Shown: positions 22,885 to 34,965, counted from the stretch's first letter. The stretch is 64,000 nucleotides of DNA from Symsagittifera roscoffensis (GCF_963678635.1 NC_087067.1:34685509-34749508); one strand, 5' to 3'. The notes: a model not told the origin generated them from the sequence alone. Program-made: numbers and translations.

Positions 22885-23959
22885 TTATGGTAAAGTTTGA
22901 TTTTTAAGTTTGGGCGTTGTAAGATTTGGATGTATTGGTGAAATACTTTCCTGTGTAGTTGTTACAATTGTTTCAACTATTTCTTCATTTATAAAAAGTG
23001 GTGGTGTTTGAATATCCTGTTGTGTAAGATTTCTAGTTCCATTCAAATTCTCCTGTTGTACAAGAGATGAATTTAAGCTATTAATTTGTCTTCTATCGGG
23101 TAAAAATGAAATATAGTTTAAAAGTGTTGCATCTATTGTAAGTGGAAATGTTTTTACATAGTCTTTATGAATAGAAATTGTACTGATTGCTTGACTTGAG
23201 ATGTATATTGGGATATTCAGGAATAATGGATGAGACCAATCAGGGTCCCAAATATAATCTGGTTGTTCGGCAATGACAGTGTCATCATTGGTACTTTGAG
23301 GTCTAAAATTATTTCTTGCTTGTGCAATTAAACCAATAATGAGTGTGAAATAGTCAATTATGAACCATGCTACGATTTTTTTGTTAGTCGTGTTTAACAT
23401 TTTGTGAAATTTCATTGCTTGAAAAATTTTCACGGATTGTGTTTAAAAATGCTGAGAATGCGGCAATTTCATTTCTTACAATCGTGTGTCTTGATGTTTG
23501 AACTGGTGACGTACTTTAGGTTTCTGTCTTTTCTAGTATGGATAAATAACCATATATTAGTGCAAAAACATCGTTAGTAAATATTGATTTTGCTCTCTGT
23601 GAGTTTTGGTGTTGTATGCTTTTCATGTATTCTGCGAATACTTTTGAAAATTCTATGTCGAGGTCGTCTGTTTGAATAACATGTTTACCATGAAATTTAC
23701 TTGCTGTGCTGAGTTCTATGGTGTAAATTCCATATTGTGGTGTTAAATTACATATTTTTTTTGAATAATGATCGACAATTTGTCTTTTGATTTTTATTTC
23801 TGCGAATTCTGCTTTACATGGGCTTGTTCCTTGTTCAAATAAATTTGCGATTAGATATTTGCAAAATTGTACTTGTCCTCTATCTTCAGTGAGTGAATTG
23901 ATGAGAAATGGAAAAACAGAGTTTTCGTCTGGACCTTCGTCACTTGGACTCTGACTCAT
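22885..23959 (-). pseudogene. gag: Gag N-terminal region, copy M
   Basis: ATG at 23959 (MSQSPSDEGPDEN) starts a 147-residue acidic-then-mixed segment that stops at 23516. Matching sequence continues past a stop near 23399 and a frameshift into 23433-22885. Two other copies (32760-33563 and 55644-56090) share this region (RGQ.QFC, PCKAEF, IDHY, HEIA.FS, FIIDYFT), confirming it as coding. No known domain is recognised; its position is that of a matrix-like Gag region. Confidence 0.7.
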
Positions 23960-24249
23960 TTTTTCGTTTTATGACTGTTAGTGCGTAATAGTCGATGTGT
24001 CTGATTGGTTGATTCCAATTGTATAAATGTATTGGTTTATTTTTGTATATCTTTTTTATTCTTCTTTTTCTTTGTTTTAATGAATGTGATGTGGCTTCTG
24101 AATCTGAAAATCTAATTCATCGTGAACTGGGCAGATTTTATTTATTGATTCTTTTAGTGTGTAAAGTGCATCTAACTTACTAACTTCTGATTCGGAGACT
24201 GCGTTTCTTTGCTTTGAAAATCTTTTTCGTGTAATTTGTCTTTAATAAC

Positions 24250-24399
24250 TTATAATTTTTCTTTTTTTTGTTTGTCGTTTTGTTTGAATATATCCAATCG
24301 TTTTTTGTGCAGTGTGATTACGAGATGGTATGTTTTGTTGTTTATTTCGCAATTGTGTAGTACGATTGTTTGTTTATTTCCTAAATTGTTCATAGACAT
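24250..24399 (-). CDS. leader ORF upstream of gag, copy M
   Basis: A 49-codon frame (ATG at 24399, stop 24250) starting MSMNNLGNKQTIVLHNCEIN. The equivalent frame downstream of the last LTR (54555-54704) is also 49 codons and reads MSLVNLGNKRTIILHNCEIN. Sequence after the stop (24240-24080) still resembles the extension seen there (QITR..FS.QRNA.SESE, then LYTLK.S). The product may have been about 128 residues. Function unknown; it could be a leader peptide or an alternative Gag N-terminus. Confidence 0.5.
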   Translation of the reverse strand: MSMNNLGNKQTIVLHNCEINNKTYHLVITLHKKRLDIFKQNDKQKKEKL

Positions 24400-24891
24400 A
24401 AGGTTTAGGGTGAAGGATGCAAGGTTGTTATTAGTGATTTAAATATCTTAGGCTTTTAGTCCTTAGGATTTTTTGATTAGCCTAACTTGGGTCTTTTTAT
24501 TCAGGGTTGGAGAGAAAAGTATATATCGATTCCGGAGAATGATTGTTACTTTCTCGTGGCTATTCTTAGTTAAGGTGTTAACTTACTTAATCTTACTTAG
24601 GTGTAATGATTGTGTTCAATGGTTGGAGAACAGTAAACCGATCCACAAGGTTCAGGTATAATTAGAACGCAAGTAGTTCGTTAAGTACTATTTTAAACTT
24701 ACTAAGATTTAAGATTTAGCCAGGGTTAGGTAAGAGGAGGATCAAGTGAAGGATTAATAACCGACGTTTTTCACTGTTTAACTTAATTAGAATGATTAGA
24801 GTGATTTGAAAAATTTCTATTAGTCCTGGGTCTTTAAAAGAGTTGGGTAGTGATTCGACGTTTGAGGTCGTTAGACACTTTATTAATTTAG
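24400..24891 (-). other. untranslated leader between LTR and leader ORF, copy M
   Basis: Matches 54055-54552 downstream of the last LTR, with shared blocks such as GTGTCTAACG and the stretch rich in TTAAGTTAACACCTTAAC. It should hold the primer-binding site and packaging signal, but I cannot identify a convincing tRNA-complementary sequence. Copy P has lost nearly all of it between 32257 and 32261. Confidence 0.5.
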
Positions 24892-26084
24892 TGGGGAGAA
24901 CAAAATTGTTCTATTTGATCCAAGGATAAGCCTTGATAATTAGGATAAAAATTTTAATGGTATAAAATGGGTTAAATTTAATTATTTAATGGAGATCCAA
25001 GGAAAGCCTTGATGATCTACTTTAAGATTGAATAAGTTTAAGTCAAATGAAGGTAAAAATTAGGATAGGCCTTTAGAATCAATTTAAATGTAATTGATAG
25101 AAAGGTTTAGTTTTGTATAAAATTAGTGGTTTTATGATTGCTGTTATGTATAGGTGATGAAGCGGGAGATGATCATGTTTACTAATTTTTATTTTTATCT
25201 TAAATAAATATAATTTTCAGATATCTTTTTGAATTCTACTGCAAATTTGGAGGAAACAATTTGAGATGTTTTTATCAATCGTTATTGTACAATAATAAGT
25301 TTGGTTTAGCGCCTGAAATAACCATTGAAGATTTTCTTTCAAGATTTTATGTTCGCAAATGAAAATCTAAATTCGTTGCTAAAAAACTTCTAAATATAAA
25401 CGTTTGTGTTGGCTTTTGCCGTACGACCATGAAACTTAAAATTAAGTTTCGTCGTAGTCACAGATTGTCTCTTGTCCGAGGTCTTCTTCCAATACCGGAT
25501 AGTTCCCGTATTGTACGGAATAGCGGCTCTGATCTATTGAGTCGTAGAGACATTTCAATTAAATTATTGTCATGTAACATTTTGAAAATGTTTTTGTCTA
25601 TTCTAATCTATTTTGTTAGTTCTAAACTCATTTGGTTTTAAGGTCTTATTCGAGACTTTTGGTCGCACCAGATGAGTTAAGTTAGAGGTGTAACTCATAG
25701 AGTAGTTTCGGATAGGGTACACCGTCTGCTCGTCACGCTATCTTATTTTTCGTCCGGATAGATTCGTGCAAATTCTTAGTCTAATACCAATCCTAATCTT
25801 ACTCTTATATCTACTACTCTCAGGGTGTTTACCTAGTCTCTGCTAGGCTCAATAGATCTAGAGTATACTGGCTTATTGCGATTGCTAAAAAGTCTCTTGG
25901 AGATGTAACTAATTTCTAAGTTAAATTCAAATATCTCTGATGCTGATATTACAAGTAATTTCAGCACTTACAATTAAGTGGGTGTTTAGTTAGATGGATT
26001 ATGATTAGTTAATATTAAATATTTTATAGTGATAGAGTATCTAATTTATAACCAATAATAAAATATAGTTTAGATCTGGTTCCA
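24892..26084 (-). repeat. LTR of copy M (L1)
   Basis: About 1.19 kb. The 5' end (TGGAACC, at 26084) is fixed because five copies with three different upstream flanks all begin to match exactly there. The 3' limit is approximate, at the shared TTGTTCTCCCC, because every copy continues into leader. It contains an inverted repeat around 25955-25985 built on GCTGAAATTAC and GTAATTTCAGC, and two CAAGG/CCTTG hairpins near 24921-24940 and 24999-25019. It would supply promoter and polyadenylation functions. Confidence 0.7.
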
Positions 26085-26605
26085 TTATTTTGTCAGTGTT
26101 TCTTGTACTTAAAACAATTGACATGGGCTATGCCTATTTCATTGGTTTTTTTTTATAGTTGTCTCATCGCACCACAAACTAACTAGATGGAAAAAACTTT
26201 ATTAAGAGTTTTTTATTCAAATGTAATAGTCGGAACAATCTGTGCTATTTGCACTACAACTAGCTATCTTTGTTTTTTCTGTTTTTTTTTTAACTTTCGA
26301 GAATAAATTTAAATTTTTGTTTCGAATATCAGTTTCAAATAAAATTCCTTTTATAACATCAGTGCAAACCAAACCCATTTATAACATCTTCGCAAAAATA
26401 ACTATGAAGACTCTATGGTGATTGAGAATTCAGCTTTACTCTGAAATTCTCAGGAAGAGGAAATGAAGTCAGGTGATATTTGATTGTGTTTCATAAACCC
26501 ATCGTCAACAGAAGGGTTTGTGAAGGTTTGTGAAGTTGATTTAAAAAACTTATACGTTGAAAAAAAAGAAACCTTGAAGAGCAGTGTTTTTTCTTAATTA
26601 ATTAA
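26085..26605. repeat. duplicated flank, copy 1
   Basis: About 520 bp upstream of L1 is nearly the same as 28229-28748 upstream of L2. It is therefore one duplicated genomic flank and not LTR. A 3' part of it recurs at 30138-30580. No gene seen. Confidence 0.65.
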
Positions 26606-27019
26606 AATTGTCTTTTGATTTTTATTTCTGGGGAATTCTGCTTTACATGGGCTTATTCCTTGTTCGAATAAATTTGCGATTAGATTATTGCAAAATTGTA
26701 TTTGTCCTCTATCTTCAGCGAGTCAATTGATGAGGAATGAAAAAACAGAGTATTCGTCTGGACTTTCGTAACTTGGACTCTGACTCATTTTTTCGTTTTA
26801 TGGCTGTTAGTGCTTAATGTTCGATGTGTCTGATTGGTTGATTCCAATTGTAAAAATGTACTGGTTTATGTTTGTATATCTTTTTTATTCTTCATTTTCC
26901 TTGTTTTAGTGAATGTGATGTGGCTTCTGAATCGGAAAAACCTAATTCATCGTGAACTGGGTAGTTTTCTTTATTGTTTCTTTTACTTTGTAAAGTGCAT
27001 CTAACTTACTAACTTCTGA
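26606..27019 (-). pseudogene. gag: leader/gag 5' fragment between two LTRs
   Basis: Reading down from 27019, this matches 24195 down to 23780 of copy M: the end of the leader, then the first residues of Gag with the ATG region near 26790, cut off at 26606 where the duplicated flank begins. It shows that L2 once preceded a full element or a duplicate of it. No complete frame. Confidence 0.7.
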
Positions 27020-27043
27020 TTCAGAGACTCAGAAGTTAGTAAG
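27005..27043. other. snap-back hairpin junction
   Basis: A perfect 15-bp inverted repeat, CTTACTAACTTCTGA (27005-27019) and its complement (27029-27043), around a 9-nt loop. In copy M the leader runs on past the first arm into other sequence. Here the second arm is new and leads straight into LTR sequence, as if a strand had folded back and been copied before switching template. Confidence 0.6.
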
Positions 27044-28228
27044 CCTTGATGATCAGGATATAAATTTTAATGGTATAAAATGGATAAAAATATTAATTGA
27101 GATCCTTGATGATTAATGGAAAGCCTTGATGATCTACTTTAAAATTGAATAAGTTTAAGTCAAATGAAGGTAAAAATTAGGATAGGCCTTTAGAATCAAC
27201 TTAAATGTAATTGATAGAAAGGTTCAGTTTTGTATAAAATTAGTGATTTTATGGTTGCTGTTATGTATAGGTGATGAAGCGGGAGATGACAGGATGATTT
27301 GTATATACTAATAAATTATGATCATGTTTACCATTTTTTACTTTTATTTTTAAAAAAAATATTTTTCAGATATCTTTTTGAATTTTACTGCAAATTTGGA
27401 GGAAACAATTTGAGAGGTTTTTATCAATCGTTATTATACAATAATAAGTTTGGTTTAGCGCCTGAAATAACCATTGAAGATTTTCTTTCAAGATTTTATG
27501 TTTGCAAATGAAAATCTAAACTCGTTGCTAGTAAAATTCTAAATATAAACGTTTGTGTTGGCTTTTGCCGTACGACCATGAAACTTAAAGGTAAGTTTCG
27601 TCGTAGTCATAGATCGTCTCTTGTCCGAGGTCTTCTTCCAATACCGGATAGTTCTCGTATTGTACGGAATAGCGGCTCTGATCTATTGAGTCGTAGAGAC
27701 ATTTCAATTAAATTATTGTCGTGAAACATTTTGAAAATGTTTTTGTCTATTCTAATCTGTTTTGTTAGTTCTAAAATCAATGTAAGGTCTTATTCGAGAC
27801 TTTTGGTCGCACCAAATGAGTTAAGTTCGAGGTGTAACTCATAGAGTAATTTCGGATAGGGTACAACGTCTGCTCGTCACGCTATCTTATTTTTCGTCCG
27901 GATAGATTCGTGCAAATTCTTAGTCTAATACCGATTCTAATCTTACTCTTATATTAACTAGTCTCAGGGTGTTTAACTAGTCTCTGCTAGGCTCAATAGA
28001 TCTAGAGTATACTGGCTTATTGCGATTGCCAAAAGGTCTCTTGGAGATGTAACTAATTTTTAAGTTAAAATCAAATCTCTCTGATGCTGAAATTACAAGT
28101 AATTTCAGCCCTAACAAATTAGTGGGTTGTTAGTTAGATGGATTATGATTAGTTAATATTAAATATTTTATAGTGATAGAATATCTAATTTATAACCAAT
28201 AATAAAATATAGTTTAGATCTGGTTCCA
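27044..28228 (-). repeat. second minus-strand LTR (L2)
   Basis: High-similarity copy of L1 with the same TGGAACC start at 28228. It includes the conserved inverted repeat at 28086-28109 (GCTGAAATTAC, AA, GTAATTTCAGC). Its 3' end is truncated at the snap-back junction. L1 and L2 plus their flanks form a direct tandem duplication with a 2144-bp offset. Confidence 0.7.
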
Positions 28229-29248
28229 TTATTTTGTCAGTGTTTCTTGTATTTAAAACAATTGACATGGGCTATGCCTATTTCATTAGTTTTTTTTATA
28301 GTTGTCTCATCGCATCACAAACTAACTAGATTGAAAAAACTTTATTAAGAGTTTTTTTTTCAAATGTAATAGTCGGAACAATCTGTGCTAATTGCACTAC
28401 AACTAGCTATCTTTGTTTTTTCTGTTGTTTTTTTTTTAACTTTCGAGAATAAGTTTTCAATTTTTGTTTCGAATATCAGTTTCTAATAAAATTCCTTTTA
28501 TAACATCAGTGCAAACCAAACCCGTTTATAACATCTTCCCAAAAATAACTATGAAGACGCTATGGTGATTGAGAATTCAGCTTTACTCTGAATTTCTCAG
28601 GAAGAGGAAATGAAGTCAGGTGATATTTGATTGTGTTTCATAAACCCATCGTCAACAGAAGGGTTTGTGAAGGTTTGTGAAGTTGATTTAAAAAATTATA
28701 CGTTGAAAAAAAAAGAAACCTTGAAGAGCAGTGTTTTTTCTTAATTAATTAAATTCTGCTTAATTTTTTTCTCGCTCAATCTAATACCATTCCTTCAAAT
28801 CGTTTTTACCGAACGACCTTCATATTTAGACAATCATGTAAAAACTGCTTTGATGATTTTTGTATAAAATCATACGAAATCAGTTTTGTCATACTGCTTT
28901 GTAATTGTGCTATCATTTCAAATCAATTCTTAAAAAGACATCAGAAAAACCGATATCAAGTAAATGGCAGCAGTTCACAAGATTATCAAAAATAAATTAC
29001 CTACTTTTTTATTCGAGTTCTTTCTGATCACAAGGAGTGTAGTTTTTACATTTTGTTTTAAAAAAGTCATTCCAAACTGAAATTGATATTAAACTGAATG
29101 TTTCTTAATTCCATAAATTATTTTTTTTGGGGTTTTATATGCAAAATCTTGGCAAATTTTATTTCAAAGGTGAACTAAGTTTTAGTCATTTCCAATGAAA
29201 AAAGTTTAAATAGAGAAGATCAAAAAAAATTGTTGATGAAGTAAAAAT
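28229..29248. other. spacer between head-to-head LTRs
   Basis: Holds the second copy of the duplicated flank (28229-28748) and a further 500 bp (28749-29248) that recurs at about 30580-31063. No gene or RNA recognised. This is probably the original host DNA between two opposite insertions. Confidence 0.55.
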
Positions 29249-31952
29249 TGGAACCTGATCCAAACTATATATTATAATTGGTTATCAATTAGATATTTCA
29301 TCCCTTTGAAATATTAAAGACTAACCAATCACACTCCAACTAACTAACAACCCACCTATTTGTAAGTGCTGAAATTACTTGTAATTTCAGCACCAGAGCA
29401 TTTTGAATTTAACTTACAACCTAAATGCTTTCTCCAAGATACCGACTCGTAACAAACCAGTATACTCTAGATCTATTGAGACTAAAAGATATAAGACTAA
29501 AATTAAGATCGGTATTAGACTAAGAAGTTGCACGAATCTATCCGGCCGAAAATAAGATAGCGTGACGAGCAGACGGTGTACCCTATCTGAAATTACTCTA
29601 TGAGTTGACCAAAGATCTTAACTCATCTGGTGCGATCATAAGTCTCGAAAAAGACCTTAAGGAACAAAATAGCTTAGAACTAACCAAAAATAGATTAGAC
29701 TTAGACAAAAAACATTCCCAAAAATGTTACACGACAATAATTTAATTGAAATGTCTCTATTTTTCATTATTCCGAACAATACGAGAACTACCCGGTATTG
29801 GAAAAAGACCTCAAACAAGAGAAGATATACGACTACAACAGAACTTACCCATAAGTTTCATGGTCGTACGGCAAAAACCAACACAAACTTTTATATTTAG
29901 AGTTTTATTAGCAATGATTTTAGATTTTCATTTGCAAGCATAGTATCTTGAAGAAAAATTTTCATCGATAATTAGAGGCGCTAAACCTATTAATGTACAA
30001 TGATGATTGATAAAAACATCCCTAATCATTTCCATAAATCTGCAGTAAGTTTGAAAAAGATATCTAGAAAGAATGTTTATTGAAAAAACAAAAAATAAAA
30101 ATTAGTTAGTAAGAACACAAATTAATATTAATATATAAACTAACTAGATTGAAAAAACGTTATTAAGAGTTTTTTTTCAAATTTAATAGTCGGAACAATC
30201 TATGCTAATTGCACTACAACTAGCTATCTTTGTTTTTTCTGTTGTTTTTTTTTATTTTTCGAGAATAAGTTTTCAATTTTTGTTTCGAATATCAGTTTCT
30301 AATAAAATTCCTTTTATAACATCAGTGCAAACCAAACCCGTTTATAACATCTTCCAAAAAATAACTATGAAGACTCTATGGTGATTGAGAATTCAGCTTT
30401 ACTCTGAATTTCTCAGGAAGAGGAAATGAAGTCAGGTGATATTTGATTGTGTTTCATAAACCCATCGTCAACAGAAGGGTTTGTGAAGGTTTGTGAAGTT
30501 GGTTTAAAAAATTATACGTTGAAAAAAAAAGAAACCTTGAAGAACAGTGTTTTTTCCTAATTAATTAAAATCTGCTTGTATTTTTTCTCGCTCAATCTAA
30601 TACCATTCCTTCAAATCGTTTTTACCGAACGACCTTCATATTTAGACAATCATGTAAAAACTGCTTTGATGATTTTTGTATAAAATCATACGGAATCAGT
30701 TTTGCCATACTGCTTCGTAATTGTGCTATCATTTCAAATCAATTCTTAAAAAGACATCAGAAAAACCGATATCAAGTAAACGGCAGCAGTTCACAAGATT
30801 ATCAAAAATAAATTACCTACTTTTTTATTCGAGTACTTTCTGATCACAAGGAGTGTAGTTTTTACATTTTGTTTTAAAAAAGTCATTCCAAACTGAAATT
30901 GATATTAAACTGATTTTTTCTTAATTCCATAAATTTTTTTTTTGGGGTTTTATATGCAAAATCTTGGCAATTTTTGTTTCAAAGGTGAACTAAGTTTTAG
31001 TCATTTCCAATGAAAAAAGTGTAAATAGAGAAGATCAAAAAAAATTGTTGGTGAAGTAAAAATTGTAACCTGATCCAAACTATATATTATTATTGGTTAT
31101 AAATTAGATATTTCATCCCTAGGAAATATTAAAGACTAACCAATCACACTCCAAGTAACTAACAACCCACTTATTTGTAAGTGCTGAAATTACTTGTAAT
31201 TTCAGCACCAGAGCATTTTGAGTTTAACTTACAACCTAGTTGCTTTCTCCAAGATACCGACTCGTAACAAACCAGTATACTCTAGATCTATTGAGACTAA
31301 GAGATATAAGACTAAAATTAAGATCGGTATTAGACTAAGAAGTTGCACGAATCTATCCGGCCGAAAATCAGATAGCGTGACGAGCAGACGGTGTACGCTA
31401 TCTGAAATTACTCTATGAGTTGACCAAAGATCTTAACTCATCTGGTGCGATCATAAGTCTCGAATAAGACCTTAAGGAACAAAATAGCTTAGAACTAACC
31501 AAAAATAGTTTAGACTTGGACAAAAAACATTCCCAAAAATGTTACACGACAATAATTTAATTGAAATGTCTCTATTATTCATTATTCCGAACAAAACGAG
31601 AACTACCCGGTATTGGAAAAAGACCTCGGACAAGAGACGATACACGACTATAACGGAACTTACCCATAAGTTACATGGTCGTACGGTAAAAGTCAACACA
31701 AACTTTTATATTTAGAGTTTTATTAGCAATGAATTTAGATTTTCATTTGCAAGCATAGTATCTTGAAGAAAAATTTTCATCGATAATTACAGGCGCTAAA
31801 CCTATTAATGTACAATGACGATTGATAAAAACATCCCTAATCATTTCCATAAATCTGCAGTAAGTTTGAAAAAGATATCTAGAAAGAATGTTTATTGAAA
31901 AAATAAAAAATAAAAATTAGTTAGTAAGAACACAAATTAATATTAATATATA
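28322..31952 (+). repeat. direct tandem duplication, 1815-bp unit
   Basis: 28322-30137 and 30138-31952 are near-identical successive units (for example GTTTTTACCGAACGACC recurs with an offset of 1816). Each unit holds part of the duplicated flank, the 500-bp spacer and most of a plus-strand LTR. The first unit switches abruptly at 30137 to the start of the second; only the second continues into leader and gag. Confidence 0.75.
29249..30137 (+). repeat. truncated plus-strand LTR (L3)
   Basis: Starts TGGAACC at 29249 and is cut at 30137 by the tandem duplication junction. It contains the perfect 13-bp inverted repeat GTGCTGAAATTAC, TT, GTAATTTCAGCAC at 29366-29393. Confidence 0.7.
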
Positions 31953-32248
31953 AATCATCTCTTCATCTCAGCTTCTTCACCTAAAACGTAACAGCAAATC
32001 ATAAACCCACTGACATCATCAAAGACTAATATACAAACTTTTTAATTTAATAAAACCTAACTTAATTTATAAAGGCCTATCCTAGTTCTTATATCCATTT
32101 AACTTAAGCCTTTTAATTTTCACAGATCATCAAGGCTTTCCTTGGATCTTTAATTCACTTTTACCTAAACTAAATAAATTTCACCAATTTTATATTTTGA
32201 TCATCAAAGCTTATCCTTGGATCAAATAGAACAATTTTGTTCTCCCCT
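31064..32248 (+). repeat. 5' LTR of copy P (L4)
   Basis: About 1.19 kb starting TGTAACC (one change from TGGAACC) and running to the shared TTGTTCTCCCC. The perfect inverted repeat is at 31181-31208. It matches L3 closely, L5 (52847 on) and the reverse complement of L1 and L2 less closely. Confidence 0.7.
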
Positions 32249-32759
32249 ACACATTTAGCAACTTATGTCACTAGACAATTTAGGAAATAAACCAACAATT
32301 ATACTGCACAATTGTGAAAAAAAAACAACGAAAAATATGACCTCGTAATCACTCCACATACACAGTCAATACGATATATTAGAACAAAAAGACAAACACT
32401 TAAAATAAAAAATTTGAAGCAAACAAAAACAGATTACAGCAAGAAGATTTTGAAAACAAAGAAGCGCTTTCTCCGAATCGGAAACAATTCATTTAGAAGA
32501 ACTCTACACATTAAAAGACTCCGTAAATAAAAACTATCAGACTAATTTTACACTATATTTTTTGACTCAGAAACCACATCTCAATCATCAATACAAGGAA
32601 AACGCAGAATGAAAAATACATATAAAAACAAACCAGTACGTCTATACAATTAGAATCAACCAATAAAACGCCTTGGAAATTACAATTTGACAGTATTAAA
32701 GCTTAAAAAGGAGTCAAAATGAAGAAAGCGAAGATGAAACCTCCATCTCCCTGATTATA
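32249..32759 (+). other. leader of copy P, shortened
   Basis: Compared with 54055-54552 and copy M, about 490 bp are missing between ATTTAGCAA and CTTATGTCAC near 32258. A relic of the leader ORF follows (ATG at about 32264, MSLDNLGNKPTIILHNCE) and then frameshifts. No other gene. Confidence 0.5.
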
Positions 32760-33800
32760 AATACTTCCCTCACTGATGACAGGGGACGAACACAATTTTG
32801 TCAAAATTTTATAGCAAATTTGTTTGAAAGAGGAATTAGTCCATGCAAAGCAGAATTTCTTGAAGTAAAAATCACAAGACAAATTATCGACCACTACCTC
32901 AAAGGAATATGTAACCTGACACAACAGTACGAAATCTATACAATAGAAATACAATCAACAAGTAAGTTTCATGGTAGATATCTACTTCAAACAGGCGATG
33001 TGGACATAGAATTTTCAAGAGTATTCACAGAATACATAAAAATTATACAACACCAAAATTCACAAAGAGCAAATTCAATATTTACTAATGAAGTATTTCA
33101 AATAGTTTATAGTTATCTATCTATCCTAGAAAAACCAGAATGCCAAGGAACTTCACCAGTTCAAACATCAAAACATGCAACTGTAAGACATGAAATCGCA
33201 ATATTTTCTGAATGTTTAGACACAATCCGTGAAAATTTAACAATTAACGAAGTTTCACAAAACAAAAAACACGATTTACAGAAAGTTTTGGCATGGTTTA
33301 TCATTGATTATTTCACACATATTATTGATTTACTTTCACAATCAAGAAAAAATTTCAGACTCCAAAATTCAACTGATGACACTGTAATAGCAGAACAATC
33401 AGATTATGTTTGGGACACTGAATGGTCACATCCACTATTCCCTAACATAGCAACAGATGTTTTAAGTCAAGCAATTGGCACAATTTCTATTGACAAAAAT
33501 TATATTAAGGTATATCCACTCACAACTGACGCAATTATAATTCATTTCTACCCGATAGAATAGGAAATAATAGTCTAAACTGAACTATCATTCAACAAGA
33601 AAACCTGCATGGAACTAGGAACCTCACACAACAAGATGTTCAAACACTATCACTTTTCGCAAATGAAGAAGTAGTTACAACAAAAAAAAAAACAACACAA
33701 TAAAGTATCTCACCAATACATTCAAATCTTACAACTCCAAGACCTAAAAATCCAACCTTACCACAGGTAACATTACAATCAACGTTTAAACCCACCGTTG
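32760..33800 (+). pseudogene. gag: Gag N-terminal region, copy P
   Basis: The long open part 32820-33563 matches the N-terminal Gag of copy M, and the alignment extends upstream to about 32715 in another frame. The ATG of M corresponds to AGG here, so the start is lost. After YPIE the frame ends at 33562 by a shift; matching sequence continues to about 33760 (QENL.GTRNLTQQDVQT). The segment CQGTSPVQTSKHA is shared with the fragment at 55644-56090. Confidence 0.7.
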
Positions 33801-33817
33801 CCCCAAAGTATTCACAC

Positions 33818-34862
33818 ATGGATTATCAAACGCTTAGACCAATGACAAAACCAACACAAAAACAAAGAATTTTCACTAGAAACAATTTTTTAGAACGCAA
33901 TTATAACTATGTAAAAAGACCACAAACATCTAAGCCTTCTCATACAAATACCCAAAATCATTTATTTTCACAAAGACAAAATGTTGAACAACCAGCATCA
34001 ACTTCGGTAAATTTTCATGCCTACCCACGAATTTTACAAGACGAAAGTGAAAATTATCCATTTTTTCAACAGAATAAAAACAATAAACAACAAAACCAAA
34101 GTCAACATAAACCACTTTATTATACACCTAACGATTTATCATCAGATGATGATGGCTACTACATACCAGATATTTTTGCACCATATACACAGGAATAACG
34201 TGTACAAAAACCTCGACCAAGTCTATCATCCCAAATTACAAATTTTTACCCACAAAACGTAGCTACTACACAAACTCACAAACCATTGCGGACGCAAAAC
34301 CCAACTAGTACACAACCCTATCACCCAATACAAATAAAAAACCAGTTAACACAGTTTATTATCAACCAACACAAATGCAAAAAGAAATCCCACTACCTTA
34401 TTATTTACAACAACATGAAATCACAAAAAGTCAACTTACAAACTTTTCACAAATTCTGCAGAATCTTTTCAAATGACTATGAATCCATACCTAATGGGTG
34501 GATCACCAATAACATCAAATAAACCATTGATGGTATTCACCGGTAAAGACCCTGAATATTCTGTAGAAGATTATTTAAATGCAGTCACAGCAAACTAAAT
34601 TTTGAATATAGGACCTGAACTCATAAATACACCACTTCACCCCAAATTGGATACATAGACGCACAGCGTTAATACAAACCATAGTTGATGGCGCAGCTCA
34701 AAAATGGTTTTCAGTTTCAACTATAATTGTAAAATCAGACTGGAAAAGATTCACAGAAGAATTTTCAAAAATATTTGATTCAGAAAGGAACAAACAAATC
34801 AAAGAGTTATATGCAATGAAATTCGTAGACTACCAAACGAAACGATCAAACAACTAGCAGTA
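33818..34862 (+). pseudogene. gag: Gag linker and first part of capsid, copy P
   Basis: 33818-34198 is an open Gln/Asn/Ser-rich linker (126 residues) ending in an acidic SSDDDGYY segment. Capsid sequence follows in broken frames from about 34450 (PLMVFTGKDPEYSVEDYLN region) to QLAV at 34862. There the nested retroelement interrupts it. The rest of capsid resumes at 38490. Confidence 0.7.
34852..34862 (+). repeat. target site duplication, left
   Basis: AACTAGCAGTA, identical to 38479-38489. Copy M shows the uninterrupted gag target, in which the sequence of this site appears once. Confidence 0.85.
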
Positions 34863-34965
34863 TATATGATTGACTGCTTGGAAAAGGAAATTTAGCACGT
34901 GTCTTGTTAAACAAGAAAAAAAAGGAAAAAAAACAACAACAACCACAACATCATTGACATGTATT

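Larger units (their letters stand above)
7452..26084 (-). mobile_element. Ty3/gypsy-type LTR retroelement, copy M
   Basis: About 18.6 kb on the minus strand. Reading down from the LTR start at 26084: LTR, leader with small ORF, gag, protease, RT, RNase H, integrase, ORF X, env-like gene, ORF Y and a 1.7-kb tail. Domain order (RT before integrase), the integrase GPY/F-type C-terminus and the CCHC Gag place it in Ty3/gypsy (Metaviridae). No 3' LTR is found; the element runs into M2 at 7451. Many stops and frameshifts make it inactive. Copy P (31064 on) has the same order, so the layout belongs to the family and is not a chance rearrangement. Confidence 0.85.

Noticed and set aside
15889-23959. 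Alternative genetic code to explain TGA and TAG codons inside genes
   Set aside because: All three stops occur, frameshifts are common, and the other copy has sense codons at the same positions, so the cause is decay.
24892-31952. Single giant palindrome formed by one recent inverted duplication
   Set aside because: The internal genes of M and P differ at many residues and have different breaks, so these are two old insertions, with younger local duplications.
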